This document shows positions 9,005 to 17,207 of a DNA stretch of 64,000 nucleotides, one piece after another. Position numbers and translations under genes: made by a program. This DNA comes from Streptomyces niger (lineage in GTDB: Bacteria > Actinomycetota > Actinomycetes > Streptomycetales > Streptomycetaceae). Where the stretch lies: assembly GCF_000718305.1 (NCBI RefSeq), contig NZ_JOFQ01000008.1, positions 582,208 through 646,207 of the forward strand, read 5' to 3'. The notes beneath the pieces were generated by a model. It was not told where the DNA came from. It saw only the letters and a program-made list of their open reading frames with translations, and searched no databases. Position 1 is the first letter of the stretch, and every line of letters begins with the position of its first letter.

Positions 9005-9514
9005 GAACGGGTGTCCTTTGCTGGCGGGAAAAGGGCGGCATGCGCGCCGCGACCTCGACCAGAAACCCCCGTAAATGCCTCACATCACCCCCGCCCGCGT
9101 ACGCGATGGCCGGGAAGTGACGCTTCTCACCCCATGTAAGGCGGCGATCAAGAAGGCGCGGCCCGCTCGAACGGCCGCCGACGGCGCCCTACGGCGGGCC
9201 GTTCTGCCTGGTCAGAGTGGGTGCGACGACAGGCTGGCGGAGCCGGGGGAAGCCGGGGAGCGGCGGCGCGGCGGTGTACGGGACGTACAGAAAGGCGCGC
9301 GGCGGAAGGGGCGCGCGAGAGGCGCGCTCAGCGGCAGCGACAGATGGCGCTCGCGACGCGACCGAGGTCGACATGGCGGCGCTGCACCAAGAGCTGCGGG
9401 GTCTGCACGGTCCTGGATCCTGGCGGTGATCAGGTGTTCACGTCAAGCACATGCCGGAGCCCGGCGGCCATCCCCGGTTCGGATGAATCCCGTACCTGCC
9501 CTAGACTTCCTGAT
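9005..9514. promoter_or_regulatory. divergent region between sulfatase and purF
   Basis: This 510-bp stretch has no convincing gene. Near purF, TAGACT at 9502-9507 lies 7 nt before the GTG start, with a weak TTCGGA at 9478-9483 as the possible -35 (18-nt spacer). No Shine-Dalgarno precedes purF. Confidence 0.5.
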
Positions 9515-11071
9515 GTGCGTGGTGACGGACGACTCAACCACGACCTGCTCCCTGGTGAGAAGGGTCCCCAGGACGCCTGCGGCGTCTTTGGTGTCTGGGC
9601 CCCGGGAGAAGAGGTCGCCAAACTCACTTATTTCGGGCTGTACGCGCTGCAGCACCGCGGGCAGGAGTCTGCGGGCATCGCAGTGAGCAACGGCTCACAG
9701 ATCCTGGTCTTCAAGGACATGGGTCTCGTCTCGCAGGTCTTCGACGAGACCTCCCTCGGCTCTCTCCAGGGCCACATCGCCGTGGGCCATGCCCGCTACT
9801 CCACCACCGGTGCGTCCGTGTGGGAGAACGCCCAGCCGACCTTCCGTGCCACCGCGCACGGCTCGATCGCGCTGGGTCACAACGGCAACTTGGTGAACAC
9901 CGCCGAACTGGCCGAGCTGGTCGCCGACCTGCCCCGTGAGGGCGGCCGGGCGACGCAGGTCGCGGCCACCAACGACACCGACCTGGTGACGGCGCTGCTG
10001 GCCGGCCAGGTCGACGAGGACGGCAAGCCGCTGACCGTCGAGGAGGCCGCTCCGCGCGTCCTGCCCAAGGTCATGGGCGCCTTCTCGCTGTGCTTCATGG
10101 ACGAGCACACCCTCTACGCGGCCCGTGACCCCCAGGGCATCCGCCCGCTGGTCCTCGGCCGCCTGGAGCGCGGCTGGGTGGTCGCCTCCGAGACCGCGGC
10201 GCTGGACATCTGCGGCGCCAGCTTCATCCGGGAGATCGAGCCCGGCGAGATGGTCGCCATCGACGAGGACGGCCTGCGGACCACCCGCTTCGCCGAGCCC
10301 CGCCCCAAGGGCTGCGTCTTCGAGTACGTCTACCTCGCCCGCCCCGACACCGACATCGCGGGCCGGAACGTCTACCTCTCCCGCGTGGAGATGGGCCGCA
10401 AGCTGGCCGCCGAGGCGCCCGCCGACGCGGACCTGGTGATAGCGACTCCGGAGTCCGGCACGCCGGCCGCGGTCGGCTACGCCGAGGCCAGCGGCATCCC
10501 CTTCGGCTCCGGACTGGTCAAGAACTCCTACGTCGGCCGGACCTTCATCCAGCCGTCGCAGACCATCCGCCAGCTGGGCATCCGGCTGAAGCTGAACCCG
10601 CTGAAGGAAGTCATCCGCGGCAAGCGCCTGGTGGTCGTCGACGACTCGATCGTCCGCGGCAACACCCAGCGCGCCCTGGTGCGCATGCTCCGCGAGGCCG
10701 GCGCCGCCGAGGTGCACGTCCGGATCTCCTCCCCGCCGATCAAGTGGCCGTGCTTCTTCGGCATCGACTTCGCCACCCGCGCCGAGCTGATCGCCAACGG
10801 TCTCTCGGTCGAGGAGATCGGCAAGTCGCTGGGTGCCGATTCGCTCGCGTACATCTCCATCGACGCCATGGTCGAGGCGACCACGATCGCCAAGCCGAAC
10901 CTGTGCCGCGCCTGCTTCGACGGCGAGTACCCGATGGACCTGCCGGACCCGGAGCTGCTGGGCAAGCACCTGCTGGAGTCGGAGACCGAGGGCCGGACGA
11001 CGTCCGACGTGGACGGCGTTCAGACGCTCACCGCCGGGGTCGGCGGCGCCGACGCGCTGCGTCGCCCGTAG
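9515..11071 (+). CDS. purF: amidophosphoribosyltransferase (glutamine PRPP amidotransferase)
   Basis: PurF catalyses the first committed step of purine synthesis, transferring glutamine amide nitrogen to PRPP. The 518-residue protein begins with a short leader (MRGDGRLNHDLLPGEKGPQDA) before CGVFGVWAP; in this family the propeptide is removed to expose that Cys as the N-terminal nucleophile. Later landmarks are LYALQHRGQESAGI, GHNGNLVN, the PRPP-binding loop LVVVDDSIVRGNT, and Cys residues in SPPIKWPCFFGID and KPNLCRACFDG that fit the Fe-S ligands of the Bacillus-type enzyme. GTG 9515 is chosen by homology. It lacks a Shine-Dalgarno, so a leaderless mRNA is likely. purM follows 33 nt downstream. 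Confidence 0.95.
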   Translation: MRGDGRLNHDLLPGEKGPQDACGVFGVWAPGEEVAKLTYFGLYALQHRGQESAGIAVSNGSQILVFKDMGLVSQVFDETSLGSLQGHIAVGHARYSTTGASVWENAQPTFRATAHGSIALGHNGNLVNTAELAELVADLPREGGRATQVAATNDTDLVTALLAGQVDEDGKPLTVEEAAPRVLPKVMGAFSLCFMDEHTLYAARDPQGIRPLVLGRLERGWVVASETAALDICGASFIREIEPGEMVAIDEDGLRTTRFAEPRPKGCVFEYVYLARPDTDIAGRNVYLSRVEMGRKLAAEAPADADLVIATPESGTPAAVGYAEASGIPFGSGLVKNSYVGRTFIQPSQTIRQLGIRLKLNPLKEVIRGKRLVVVDDSIVRGNTQRALVRMLREAGAAEVHVRISSPPIKWPCFFGIDFATRAELIANGLSVEEIGKSLGADSLAYISIDAMVEATTIAKPNLCRACFDGEYPMDLPDPELLGKHLLESETEGRTTSDVDGVQTLTAGVGGADALRRP

Positions 11072-11104
11072 AACCCCTGCAAGACGACACGAAAGCTCTC
11101 AGCC

Positions 11105-12178
11105 ATGTCTGCTGAAACTCCTGCCGGTGCCAGCTACGCGAGCGCGGGCGTCGACATCGAAGCGGGCGACCGCGCCGTCGACCTCATGAAGAAGTGGGTC
11201 AAGAAGGCCACCCGCCCCGAGGTCGTGGGCGGCCTCGGCGGCTTCGCCGGCCTCTTCGACGCCTCCGCCCTCAAGCGGTACGAGCGCCCGCTGCTCGCCT
11301 CCGCCACGGACGGCGTGGGCACCAAGGTCGACATCGCCCGCAAGATGGGCGTGTACGACACGATCGGCCACGACCTGGTCGGCATGGTCGTGGACGACCT
11401 GGTGGTCTGCGGCGCCGAGCCGCTGTTCATGACCGACTACATCTGCGTCGGCAAGGTCTACCCCGAGCGGGTGGCGGCCATCGTGAAGGGCATCGCCGAG
11501 GGCTGTGTGCTGGCCGGCTGCGCGCTGGTCGGCGGCGAGACCGCGGAGCACCCGGGCCTGCTCGGCGAGGACGACTTCGACGTCGCCGGCGCCGGTACGG
11601 GCGTGGTCGAGGCGGATCGCGTCCTGGGCGCGGATCGCATCCGTAAGGGTGACGTGGTGATTGCCATGGAGTCCTCCGGTCTTCACTCGAACGGGTACTC
11701 GCTCGTTCGCCACGTGCTCTTCGACCGGGCGGGCATGGCGCTCGACCAGGAGGTGGCGGAGTTCGGCCGCACCCTGGGCGAGGAGCTGCTGGAGCCCACC
11801 AAGATCTACTCGCTGGACTGCCTGGCGCTGACCCGCACCACCGAGGTGCACGCCTTCTCGCACATCACCGGCGGCGGCCTCGCGAACAACCTCGCGCGGG
11901 TCGTCCCGGACGGGCTGCACGCCACGATCGACCGCTCCACCTGGACCCCCGGCGCGGTCTTCGACCTGGTCGGGAAGGCCGGCTCGGTCGAGCGCCTGGA
12001 GCTGGAGAAGACCCTGAACATGGGCGTCGGCATGATGGCCGTCGTCCCCCAGGAGTCGGTGGACGTGGCGCTCGCCACCCTCGCGGACCGGGGCATGGAG
12101 GCCTGGGTCAGCGGAGAGATCGTCGAGCGCGGCGACCACGCCGAGGCCGTGGCCCTGACCGGTGACTACGCGAGCTGA
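11105..12178 (+). CDS. purM: phosphoribosylformylglycinamidine cyclo-ligase (AIR synthetase)
   Basis: PurM closes the imidazole ring, converting FGAM to AIR with ATP; its substrate is the product of PurSQL encoded about 4.5 kb upstream. The 357-residue protein shows YASAGVDIEAGDRAV near the N-terminus, LASATDGVGTK, GHDLVGMVVDDL, GGETAEHPG and the C-terminal HITGGGLANNL, all conserved in AIR synthetases. The ATG at 11105 follows purF by 33 nt, consistent with a purF-purM transcript. A strong hairpin 30 nt after the stop codon ends the unit and also serves the convergent DUF3073 gene. Confidence 0.96.
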   Translation: MSAETPAGASYASAGVDIEAGDRAVDLMKKWVKKATRPEVVGGLGGFAGLFDASALKRYERPLLASATDGVGTKVDIARKMGVYDTIGHDLVGMVVDDLVVCGAEPLFMTDYICVGKVYPERVAAIVKGIAEGCVLAGCALVGGETAEHPGLLGEDDFDVAGAGTGVVEADRVLGADRIRKGDVVIAMESSGLHSNGYSLVRHVLFDRAGMALDQEVAEFGRTLGEELLEPTKIYSLDCLALTRTTEVHAFSHITGGGLANNLARVVPDGLHATIDRSTWTPGAVFDLVGKAGSVERLELEKTLNMGVGMMAVVPQESVDVALATLADRGMEAWVSGEIVERGDHAEAVALTGDYAS

Positions 12179-12208
12179 CGCCCGCCGCCTCCCGCAGGGC
12201 AGCACAGA

Positions 12209-12238
12209 ACCCGGTCCGGGCTATGCGCCGGACCGGGT
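12209..12238. terminator. bidirectional terminator between purM and DUF3073 gene
   Basis: ACCCGGTCCGG (12209-12219) and CCGGACCGGGT (12228-12238) form a perfect 11-bp stem with an 8-nt loop between two convergent genes. Confidence 0.8.
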
Positions 12239-12277
12239 CCGTGATGCTGCTGTGGCTGCCTTGAGCGCGCGTCGGCG

Positions 12278-12535
12278 TCAGGCGCGACGACGGTGGTCGG
12301 ACGAGTCGCCCTCGTCCTCCTCATCGTCATCGTTGTTGTACAGGTCGGCGTACCGTGCGTACGGGTCGTCGTCCTCGTCATCCTCGAACGGCTCACCGTT
12401 CGGCGGCTGCTGTGCCGGCTGTTGCGGCGATGCACCCAGCTCTTCGGCCAGGCGTGAGAGATCAGTCCCACCGCTGTTGTACTTCAGCTGGCGGGCGACC
12501 TTCGTCTGCTTGGCCTTGGCCCGGCCGCGCCCCAT
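12278..12535 (-). CDS. DUF3073 family protein
   Basis: This 85-residue actinobacterial protein of unknown function starts MGRGRAKAKQTKVARQLKY, a basic segment conserved in the DUF3073 family. A flexible middle follows, then an extremely acidic tail (DDEDDDP and NNDDDEEDEGD). The mixed basic/acidic composition suggests an intrinsically disordered protein that could bind nucleic acid at one end; that is inference. AGGGGG about 10 nt upstream is a good ribosome site for the ATG. It converges on purM. Confidence 0.85.
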   Translation of the reverse strand: MGRGRAKAKQTKVARQLKYNSGGTDLSRLAEELGASPQQPAQQPPNGEPFEDDEDDDPYARYADLYNNDDDEEDEGDSSDHRRRA

Positions 12536-12858
12536 GGCTCGACCCCCTCAACGACGGGGCTCGACGGCCCCAGAGTCTTGACACGCGTTCATGATTCAGA
12601 GCGGACTCTCGACGGAGAGTCCGGCCCGTAGGGCTTTAACGGTACCTGCTTCCGCGGCCATACGGTACGTCGCCCGCACCACCGGCCGCCCGGCATGACT
12701 CGCGGGACGCCCCGTACCCGCTGGTCAGCTGCGATTTTAACGTGTCATGTCCGGCGACCCGCCGGTGGGTGGTGAGGGATGTCTCCTTCACCACCCACCG
12801 AGCGTGTCGCTGTAGGAACCCCACGGTCATCACCGAGGGCCCTTGCGGGTGGCGTGGA
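12536..12858. other. gene-free stretch upstream of the DUF3073 gene
   Basis: The 323 bp hold the promoter region of the minus-strand DUF3073 gene and the terminator of vdh. No ORF in it has coding character. Confidence 0.5.
12763..12800 (-). terminator. hairpin terminator of vdh
   Basis: CGGTGGGTGGTGA (12763-12775) and TCACCACCCACCG (12788-12800) form a perfect 13-bp stem with a 12-nt loop, about 60 nt past the vdh stop codon. Confidence 0.75.
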
Positions 12859-14010
12859 TCACGCCGAGCGGGCCTCCGCCATCCTCAGTTCGGCCAGCCG
12901 ATCGGCCGCCGCGGCTGGCGGAATGCCGTCCTCCTTCGCACGAGCGAATATTGAAAGTGTCGTGTCGAAGATCTTCCCGGCCTTCATCCGGCACCGGTCG
13001 AAGTCGAATCCGTGCAACTCGTCCGCCACCTGGATGACGCCGCCCGCATTGACCACATAGTCGGGTGCATAAAGGATTCCGCGGTCGGCGAGGTCCTTCT
13101 CCGCGCCCGGATGGGCGAGCTGGTTGTTGGCCGCGCCACAGACCACCTTCGCGGTCAGAACCGGTACGGAGTGGTCATTGAGGGCGCCGCCCAGCGCGCA
13201 CGGCGCGTACACGTCGAGGCCCTCCATGCGGATCAGCGCCTCGGTGTCGGCGGCCGCGCGGACCTCCGGGTGATTGGCCAGAATTCGATCCACCGATTCG
13301 GACCGTACGTCCGTGATGACCACCTCTGCCCCGTCTTCGAGCAGGTGTTCGACGAGGTGGCGGCCGACCTTGCCGACGCCCGCGATGCCCACCTTCCTGC
13401 CGCGCAGGCTCGGGTCGCCCCACTGGTGCTGCGCGGCCGCGCGCATGCCCTGGAAGACGCCGTACGCGGTGAGGACGGAGGAGTCGCCGGCGCCGCCGTT
13501 CTCCGGCGAGCGGCCGGTGGTCCAGCGGTTGGTCCGGGCGACGACGTCCATGTCGGCGACGTACGTGCCGACGTCGCAGGCCGTGACGTAACGGCCGCCG
13601 AGAGAGGACACGAAACGGCCGTAGGCGAGCAGCAGCTCTTCGGTCTTGATCGCTTCGGGGTCGCCGATGATCACAGCCTTGCCGCCGCCGTGGTCCAGGC
13701 CCGCGAGCGCGTTCTTGTACGACATGCCGCGGGACAGGTTCAGCGCGTCCAGTACGGCCTCGTCCTCGGAGGCGTACGGGTGGAATCGGGTGCCGCCCAA
13801 AGCCGGGCCGAGCGCCGTGTTGTGGAGCGCGATCACGGCCTTCAGTCCGCTGGCGCTGTCCTGGCAGAGCACGACCTGCTCGTGGCCGCCCTGGTCGGAC
13901 CGGAACAGCGTGTGCAGGACACCGCTGGCGGTCGCAGTGTGAGCTGCGGAAACCTCCGGCACGGAGTGCGCGGAGGAGGGACGTACGTCGGTCACGGTAG
14001 TGACTCCCAT
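12859..14010 (-). CDS. vdh: valine (branched-chain amino acid) dehydrogenase
   Basis: This NAD-dependent oxidative deaminase acts on valine, leucine and isoleucine and supplies branched-chain precursors for fatty acids and polyketides in streptomycetes. The 383-residue protein has the Glu/Leu/Val dehydrogenase signatures [31 protein letters not shown] with the catalytic Lys, YVTACDVGT, and the Rossmann glycine motif [13 protein letters not shown] near residue 205. It is probably VDH rather than leucine dehydrogenase because it closely matches what I recall of the Streptomyces enzyme and has the same neighbours. The start is ATG 14010 or the in-frame GTG at 13995. A GC-rich 10-bp hairpin lies 28-57 nt upstream of the start. 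Confidence 0.92.
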   Translation of the reverse strand: MGVTTVTDVRPSSAHSVPEVSAAHTATASGVLHTLFRSDQGGHEQVVLCQDSASGLKAVIALHNTALGPALGGTRFHPYASEDEAVLDALNLSRGMSYKNALAGLDHGGGKAVIIGDPEAIKTEELLLAYGRFVSSLGGRYVTACDVGTYVADMDVVARTNRWTTGRSPENGGAGDSSVLTAYGVFQGMRAAAQHQWGDPSLRGRKVGIAGVGKVGRHLVEHLLEDGAEVVITDVRSESVDRILANHPEVRAAADTEALIRMEGLDVYAPCALGGALNDHSVPVLTAKVVCGAANNQLAHPGAEKDLADRGILYAPDYVVNAGGVIQVADELHGFDFDRCRMKAGKIFDTTLSIFARAKEDGIPPAAAADRLAELRMAEARSA

Positions 14011-14037
14011 AGTCGCGGTGGACGCCCTCGAATCGTT

Positions 14038-14067
14038 CCCCCCGCTTGTGGCAGGGGAAGCGGGGGG
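14038..14067 (-). promoter_or_regulatory. hairpin in the vdh upstream region
   Basis: CCCCCCGCTT (14038-14047) and AAGCGGGGGG (14058-14067) form a perfect 10-bp stem with a 10-nt loop, ending 28 nt before the vdh start codon. It could be an operator or an mRNA leader structure. Confidence 0.4.
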
Positions 14068-14284
14068 AGGGCCGGTCGAGGGCAGCGTATGACCTCCGCC
14101 GGCCGTTGATCGGCACAGTGCGGAGGATCACCCCTTAGTGGGGGACGGGCATGGGACGATTTGCGCATGCCGGGCCGCTCGCGGGGAGGCAACTCCCGGT
14201 GACGCGCCCCTGCTTGGCAGACTCCCTGTGGCGGACTTCCCTCACGGTCCACCGCCGGCGGACCGACAGAAGAATGGAGCGGGC

Positions 14285-15121
14285 GTGGCCCTGGCGTCAT
14301 CGGTGATGGTCCCGTACGCGGCGTATCTACGGGTCTACGAACCGCTGGCAGCGTTCCCCGAGCCGGAGCGCTCCCACTGGGCGCGCTACGCCAAGCGGGA
14401 GTCCGTGCCCACCGCCCAGGACGAGCTGCGGCGCTCGCTCGCCGACCTGCTGCCGACCCCGCCCGTGGCGGTGCCCGTGCACGAGAGCGGCGACGCGTTC
14501 ATCGCCGATGTGGACGGCGTGACGTGCGTGTGCCCCTGGCGGACGCGGCTGCGGGGCTGGCAGGCGCTGGAGGAGCTGCCCGAGCGGCTTCCCGGCCCGG
14601 TGCTGGACGCCGCCCTGCCGCCGGTGGTGCGCCGGCAGGCCGCCGCCGACTACGAGCGGTGGCTGGATCGCAACCCCGACGCGCGCCCCTGGATCCGCAC
14701 GGCGACCTGGCACGTGCCGGTGCGCTGGTTCGTGCTCTTCGCCGACGCCGAGCGGGAGTACACGAAGAGTGACCAAGGGCTCGTACTGCGTTACCGGACG
14801 CCGATGGTCGAGGCCAGGCGCCGGGTCGCCCGCGGACTGCGCACGCTCCGTGACGCTCTCGACGAGGGGCCGCTGATCGACGGCCTGGTAGATGTGGGGC
14901 GCTGGCTGGAGGAATTCCACCCACGTGCCCTCGTCGAGCTGGACTACGGAGGACTGGTGCACGCCGTCCCCGAAGGGCAGCTGGCCGAGGACCGTTCCGC
15001 CGCGGAAGTGGCGGAGGGGCTCGCGGCGCTGCGCGAGGGCGACGGGGAGCGCGCCGGCGCGGCGTACGAAAAGCTGTCGGACCGCTGGCGTGAGGTCCGG
15101 GAGCGGCAGTACGCGAGCTGA
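14285..15121 (+). CDS. conserved hypothetical protein between vdh and bldC
   Basis: The 278-residue product has no motif I recognise. It begins MALASSVMVPYAAYLRVYEPLAAF, is soluble, lacks signal or membrane segments, and is rich in Arg and Glu, with Trp-containing segments WRTRLRGWQALEEL and TATWHVPVRWFVLFAD. A gene of this kind sits next to bldC in Streptomyces genomes I remember, so it is a real, conserved gene. GTG 14285 is preferred because GGAGC lies 5 nt upstream and the open frame before it looks non-coding. No function is proposed. Confidence 0.75.
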   Translation: MALASSVMVPYAAYLRVYEPLAAFPEPERSHWARYAKRESVPTAQDELRRSLADLLPTPPVAVPVHESGDAFIADVDGVTCVCPWRTRLRGWQALEELPERLPGPVLDAALPPVVRRQAAADYERWLDRNPDARPWIRTATWHVPVRWFVLFADAEREYTKSDQGLVLRYRTPMVEARRRVARGLRTLRDALDEGPLIDGLVDVGRWLEEFHPRALVELDYGGLVHAVPEGQLAEDRSAAEVAEGLAALREGDGERAGAAYEKLSDRWREVRERQYAS

Positions 15122-15750
15122 CCGTCGGGCATTGGGTGATCATTTTCGGAGGCACGCGTGGTGACGACGCGCGCCCCCGTTGTGCGCCTCCGGTGGGCGC
15201 GCCGGCGCATGCCCGAGGGCGAGGGTCGCCAGGCAGTCCCAGTGCGGTGATTGAGGGGTTTCTGTGCGGTGCTGTCGGTTTACGGTGTCCTGGTGCGGAG
15301 GTACGGGACGTAGGTCCCGATCCGGGCCAAACCGTAAAACAGTGACCTAAAGCACTGACTTCGGGCCTTGCCACCAACTACCACCCTCGTGCCAAAATAG
15401 GACAAGGAGCCTGACCGGGGCTCCTTCCGTCCAACTAAGGGCGGATAGATCGGTATTGCACTCCTTGGTGGGACTGGTGACGCCTGATCACGTTGTGACT
15501 GATCGTCACAGAGGCGTGACTGTCCGTTATGGCACGGTCCATCGGCTTCCGCCGAGGTTGAACACCTGAGAGGGCAATTCCATCGGTTTGGCCGACGCGG
15601 CTGGACAGATGGTGTAGTTGTAGTGCCGAGGACAAGCCGTTCGTCCTATAACCGACTCGGCCCGCGTCCGCCATTTCGGGCAACGCGGGTCAAGGTGCAG
15701 AATTTAGAGGAAAGAACCGTGATGGTTCGGTTCTCCCGAGGAGGCCGCTC
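15122..15750 (+). promoter_or_regulatory. long bldC upstream region with structured elements
   Basis: This 629-bp gene-free region contains a nested hairpin at 15272-15342, an 8-bp terminator-like hairpin at 15404-15426, the inverted repeat TGTGACTGATCGTCACA around 15494-15510, and GAACCGTGATGGTTC at 15714-15728 close to the bldC ribosome site. The first two may end the upstream gene; the latter two could bind regulators. Confidence 0.45.
15404..15426 (+). terminator. possible terminator upstream of bldC
   Basis: AAGGAGCC and GGCTCCTT form an 8-bp stem with a 7-nt loop, roughly 280 nt after the preceding gene. Confidence 0.4.
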
Positions 15751-15957
15751 ATGACCGCTCGCACCCCTGACGCCGAGCCGCTGCTTACCCCTGCCGAGGT
15801 CGCCACGATGTTCCGTGTCGACCCGAAGACGGTGACCCGCTGGGCCAAGGCAGGCAAGCTCACGTCCATCCGTACGCTCGGTGGACATCGGCGCTACCGC
15901 GAGGCTGAGGTCCGCGCACTGCTCGCGGGTATCCCGCAGCAGCGCAGCGAGGCCTGA
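15751..15957 (+). CDS. bldC: developmental regulator BldC (MerR-like DNA-binding protein)
   Basis: BldC is a 68-residue DNA-binding protein with a MerR-type winged helix-turn-helix that delays entry into reproductive development in Streptomyces and binds as head-to-tail oligomers on AT-containing direct repeats. The sequence has LLTPAEVATMFRVDPKTVTRWAKAGKL (helix-turn-helix, residues 12-38) and the wing TLGGHRRYREAEVRALL. It has no effector domain. GAGGAGG lies 8-14 nt before the ATG. The length and sequence match the known protein almost exactly. A T-tailed terminator follows about 130 nt downstream. Confidence 0.96.
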   Translation: MTARTPDAEPLLTPAEVATMFRVDPKTVTRWAKAGKLTSIRTLGGHRRYREAEVRALLAGIPQQRSEA

Positions 15958-16475
15958 AAAACCGCATAACCGGGCATTTTTGGGTCCCCCAACCCGCCTG
16001 ATGCCCATAGAGCACCACATAGCTCCTTATGACGCGGTGCCTGCCCCAACAGGCCCCACGCCCGCAGCACATGGGTACGTCATCGATCGCGCTGGACTCC
16101 GCCGGGTCCAGCGCGATCTTTTTTGTGTGTTCGTGCGGCCTTCGGTTCGCCGCTTCGCGCCGGCCCCGGTCACGTCCTCGGCGGATCCGCGCCCTGGGCG
16201 GTAGCTCTTGGTCACCGCCCACAGGGGACTCTCAGGTAGCGGTCCCGGTACTCGCCGGTACAGCCGTGGGACTGCCGGGTGGGCGGTGCAATTGCACATA
16301 TTAAATTGACCACCTGTAGGCAGGGCGTAAGTTCCGTCGATCCCAAAATTCGTACGGTGACACCCGTCACAGGAGTCACTGGTTGTCCCTGTGGCACCCG
16401 CTGCGGTAGTGCACAGCAGCCTCGTCCCGTACCAACAGCCTCTCACCGCACGGGCGCTGACGGAGGCGTCATTGG
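15958..16475. other. gene-free region downstream of bldC with palindromes
   Basis: This 518-bp stretch contains the bldC terminator, the perfect 12-bp palindrome GTGCAATTGCAC at 16286-16297, a TTGACC hexamer just after it that could be a -35, and GTGACACCCGTCAC at 16357-16370, which fits the GTG(N6)GNCAC pattern I recall for Streptomyces Crp. No transcript product could be assigned. Confidence 0.4.
16085..16124 (+). terminator. strong intrinsic terminator after bldC
   Basis: GATCGCGCTGGAC (16085-16097) and GTCCAGCGCGATC (16106-16118) form a perfect 13-bp stem with an 8-nt loop followed by TTTTTT, a classic rho-independent terminator that is unusual in such GC-rich DNA. Confidence 0.9.
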
Positions 16476-16817
16476 TCATCGGGGCAACGGACTTTCGTCC
16501 TTGCTCCGCAGTACGCGTGCGGAGGTGGCGGCGCGGGGGGCCGTCCGGAGCGCCGACGGTCGCGAGGAGGGCGTCACGCGCCGCGTACGGGCCGCGGTGG
16601 CGGTCCTGGGCGAGGAAGAGAGGGTGGCGACCGGAGAGGCCGCAGAAGACCCCGTAGAGACGATCTTGGTCTGTGGGGCGTCCGGAACGCGGTCGAGCGC
16701 CAGCCGCAGCAGCCGGCGGCACACCGGACAGCGCACGGTGGCGTGCCGGAAACGCGCGGCGGCGGACAGATGCGCGCGGAGCAGTGCGCCGGTCGCGTGC
16801 CTCCCCGCTGCCGCCAT
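16476..16817 (-). CDS. DUF6274-like small protein with CxxC motif
   Basis: The 113-residue frame starts MAAAGRHATGALLRAHLSAA and carries CPVCRRLLRLAL, resembling the small actinobacterial family DUF6274 as I remember it. The first 55 residues look protein-like. The remainder is Ser/Ala/Arg-rich and of low complexity, so the true C-terminus may have drifted. A good GGGGAGG ribosome site lies upstream of the ATG at 16817. The single CxxC pair could bind metal with a partner, but this is not established. Confidence 0.55.
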   Translation of the reverse strand: MAAAGRHATGALLRAHLSAAARFRHATVRCPVCRRLLRLALDRVPDAPQTKIVSTGSSAASPVATLSSSPRTATAARTRRVTPSSRPSALRTAPRAATSARVLRSKDESPLPR

Positions 16818-16957
16818 CGCCGCACCTCCCCGGCTCTTCTTCGTGAGTACCGGTGGCAGGTGCCGTGGTCAAGGGTCGGGAGAAAAGGCGCGGAACCGCG
16901 TCCGCCGGGGGGAGGAGGTCGGAATTCGTTCGCGTCCGGACGCCGCGTACGACGAAA

Positions 16958-16986
16958 GGGCCCGCATCCTGATCGGATGCGGGCCC
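16958..16986 (-). terminator. hairpin terminator of tRNA-Asp
   Basis: GGGCCCGCATCC (16958-16969) and GGATGCGGGCCC (16975-16986) form a perfect 12-bp stem with a 5-nt loop just 3' of the minus-strand tRNA-Asp. Confidence 0.8.
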
Positions 16987-16994
16987 TCTGCTTG

Positions 16995-17069
16995 CGGTCC
17001 TGACGGGATTTGAACCCGCGGCCTCCACCTTGACAGGGTGGCGAGCACTCCAAACTGCTCCACAGGACC
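16995..17069 (-). tRNA. tRNA-Asp (GTC)
   Basis: A complete cloverleaf: acceptor GGTCCTG/CAGGACC, anticodon stem CCACC/GGTGG with loop CTGTCAA (anticodon GTC), and T-loop TTCAAAT. CCA is not encoded. It is identical to the copy at 22897-22971. Confidence 0.97.
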
Positions 17070-17207
17070 TTGTCGCCGGCGCCCTCTCGGGTGCCTGCGA
17101 AGCAAGACTCTACAGCAGGTCAGGGGGTGCGGTCGAACTCGCTGCCGGAGAAGGCCCCGGTAGGCCCCCGGCCGTGACCCGGCGCACAGCGCGTCGGGCC
17201 CGGAGCC

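Noticed and set aside
16279..17013. A plus-strand frame of 244 codons opposite the DUF6274 gene.
   Set aside because: Arg/Ser-rich composition and no motif; the minus-strand gene has a ribosome site and protein-like N-terminus.
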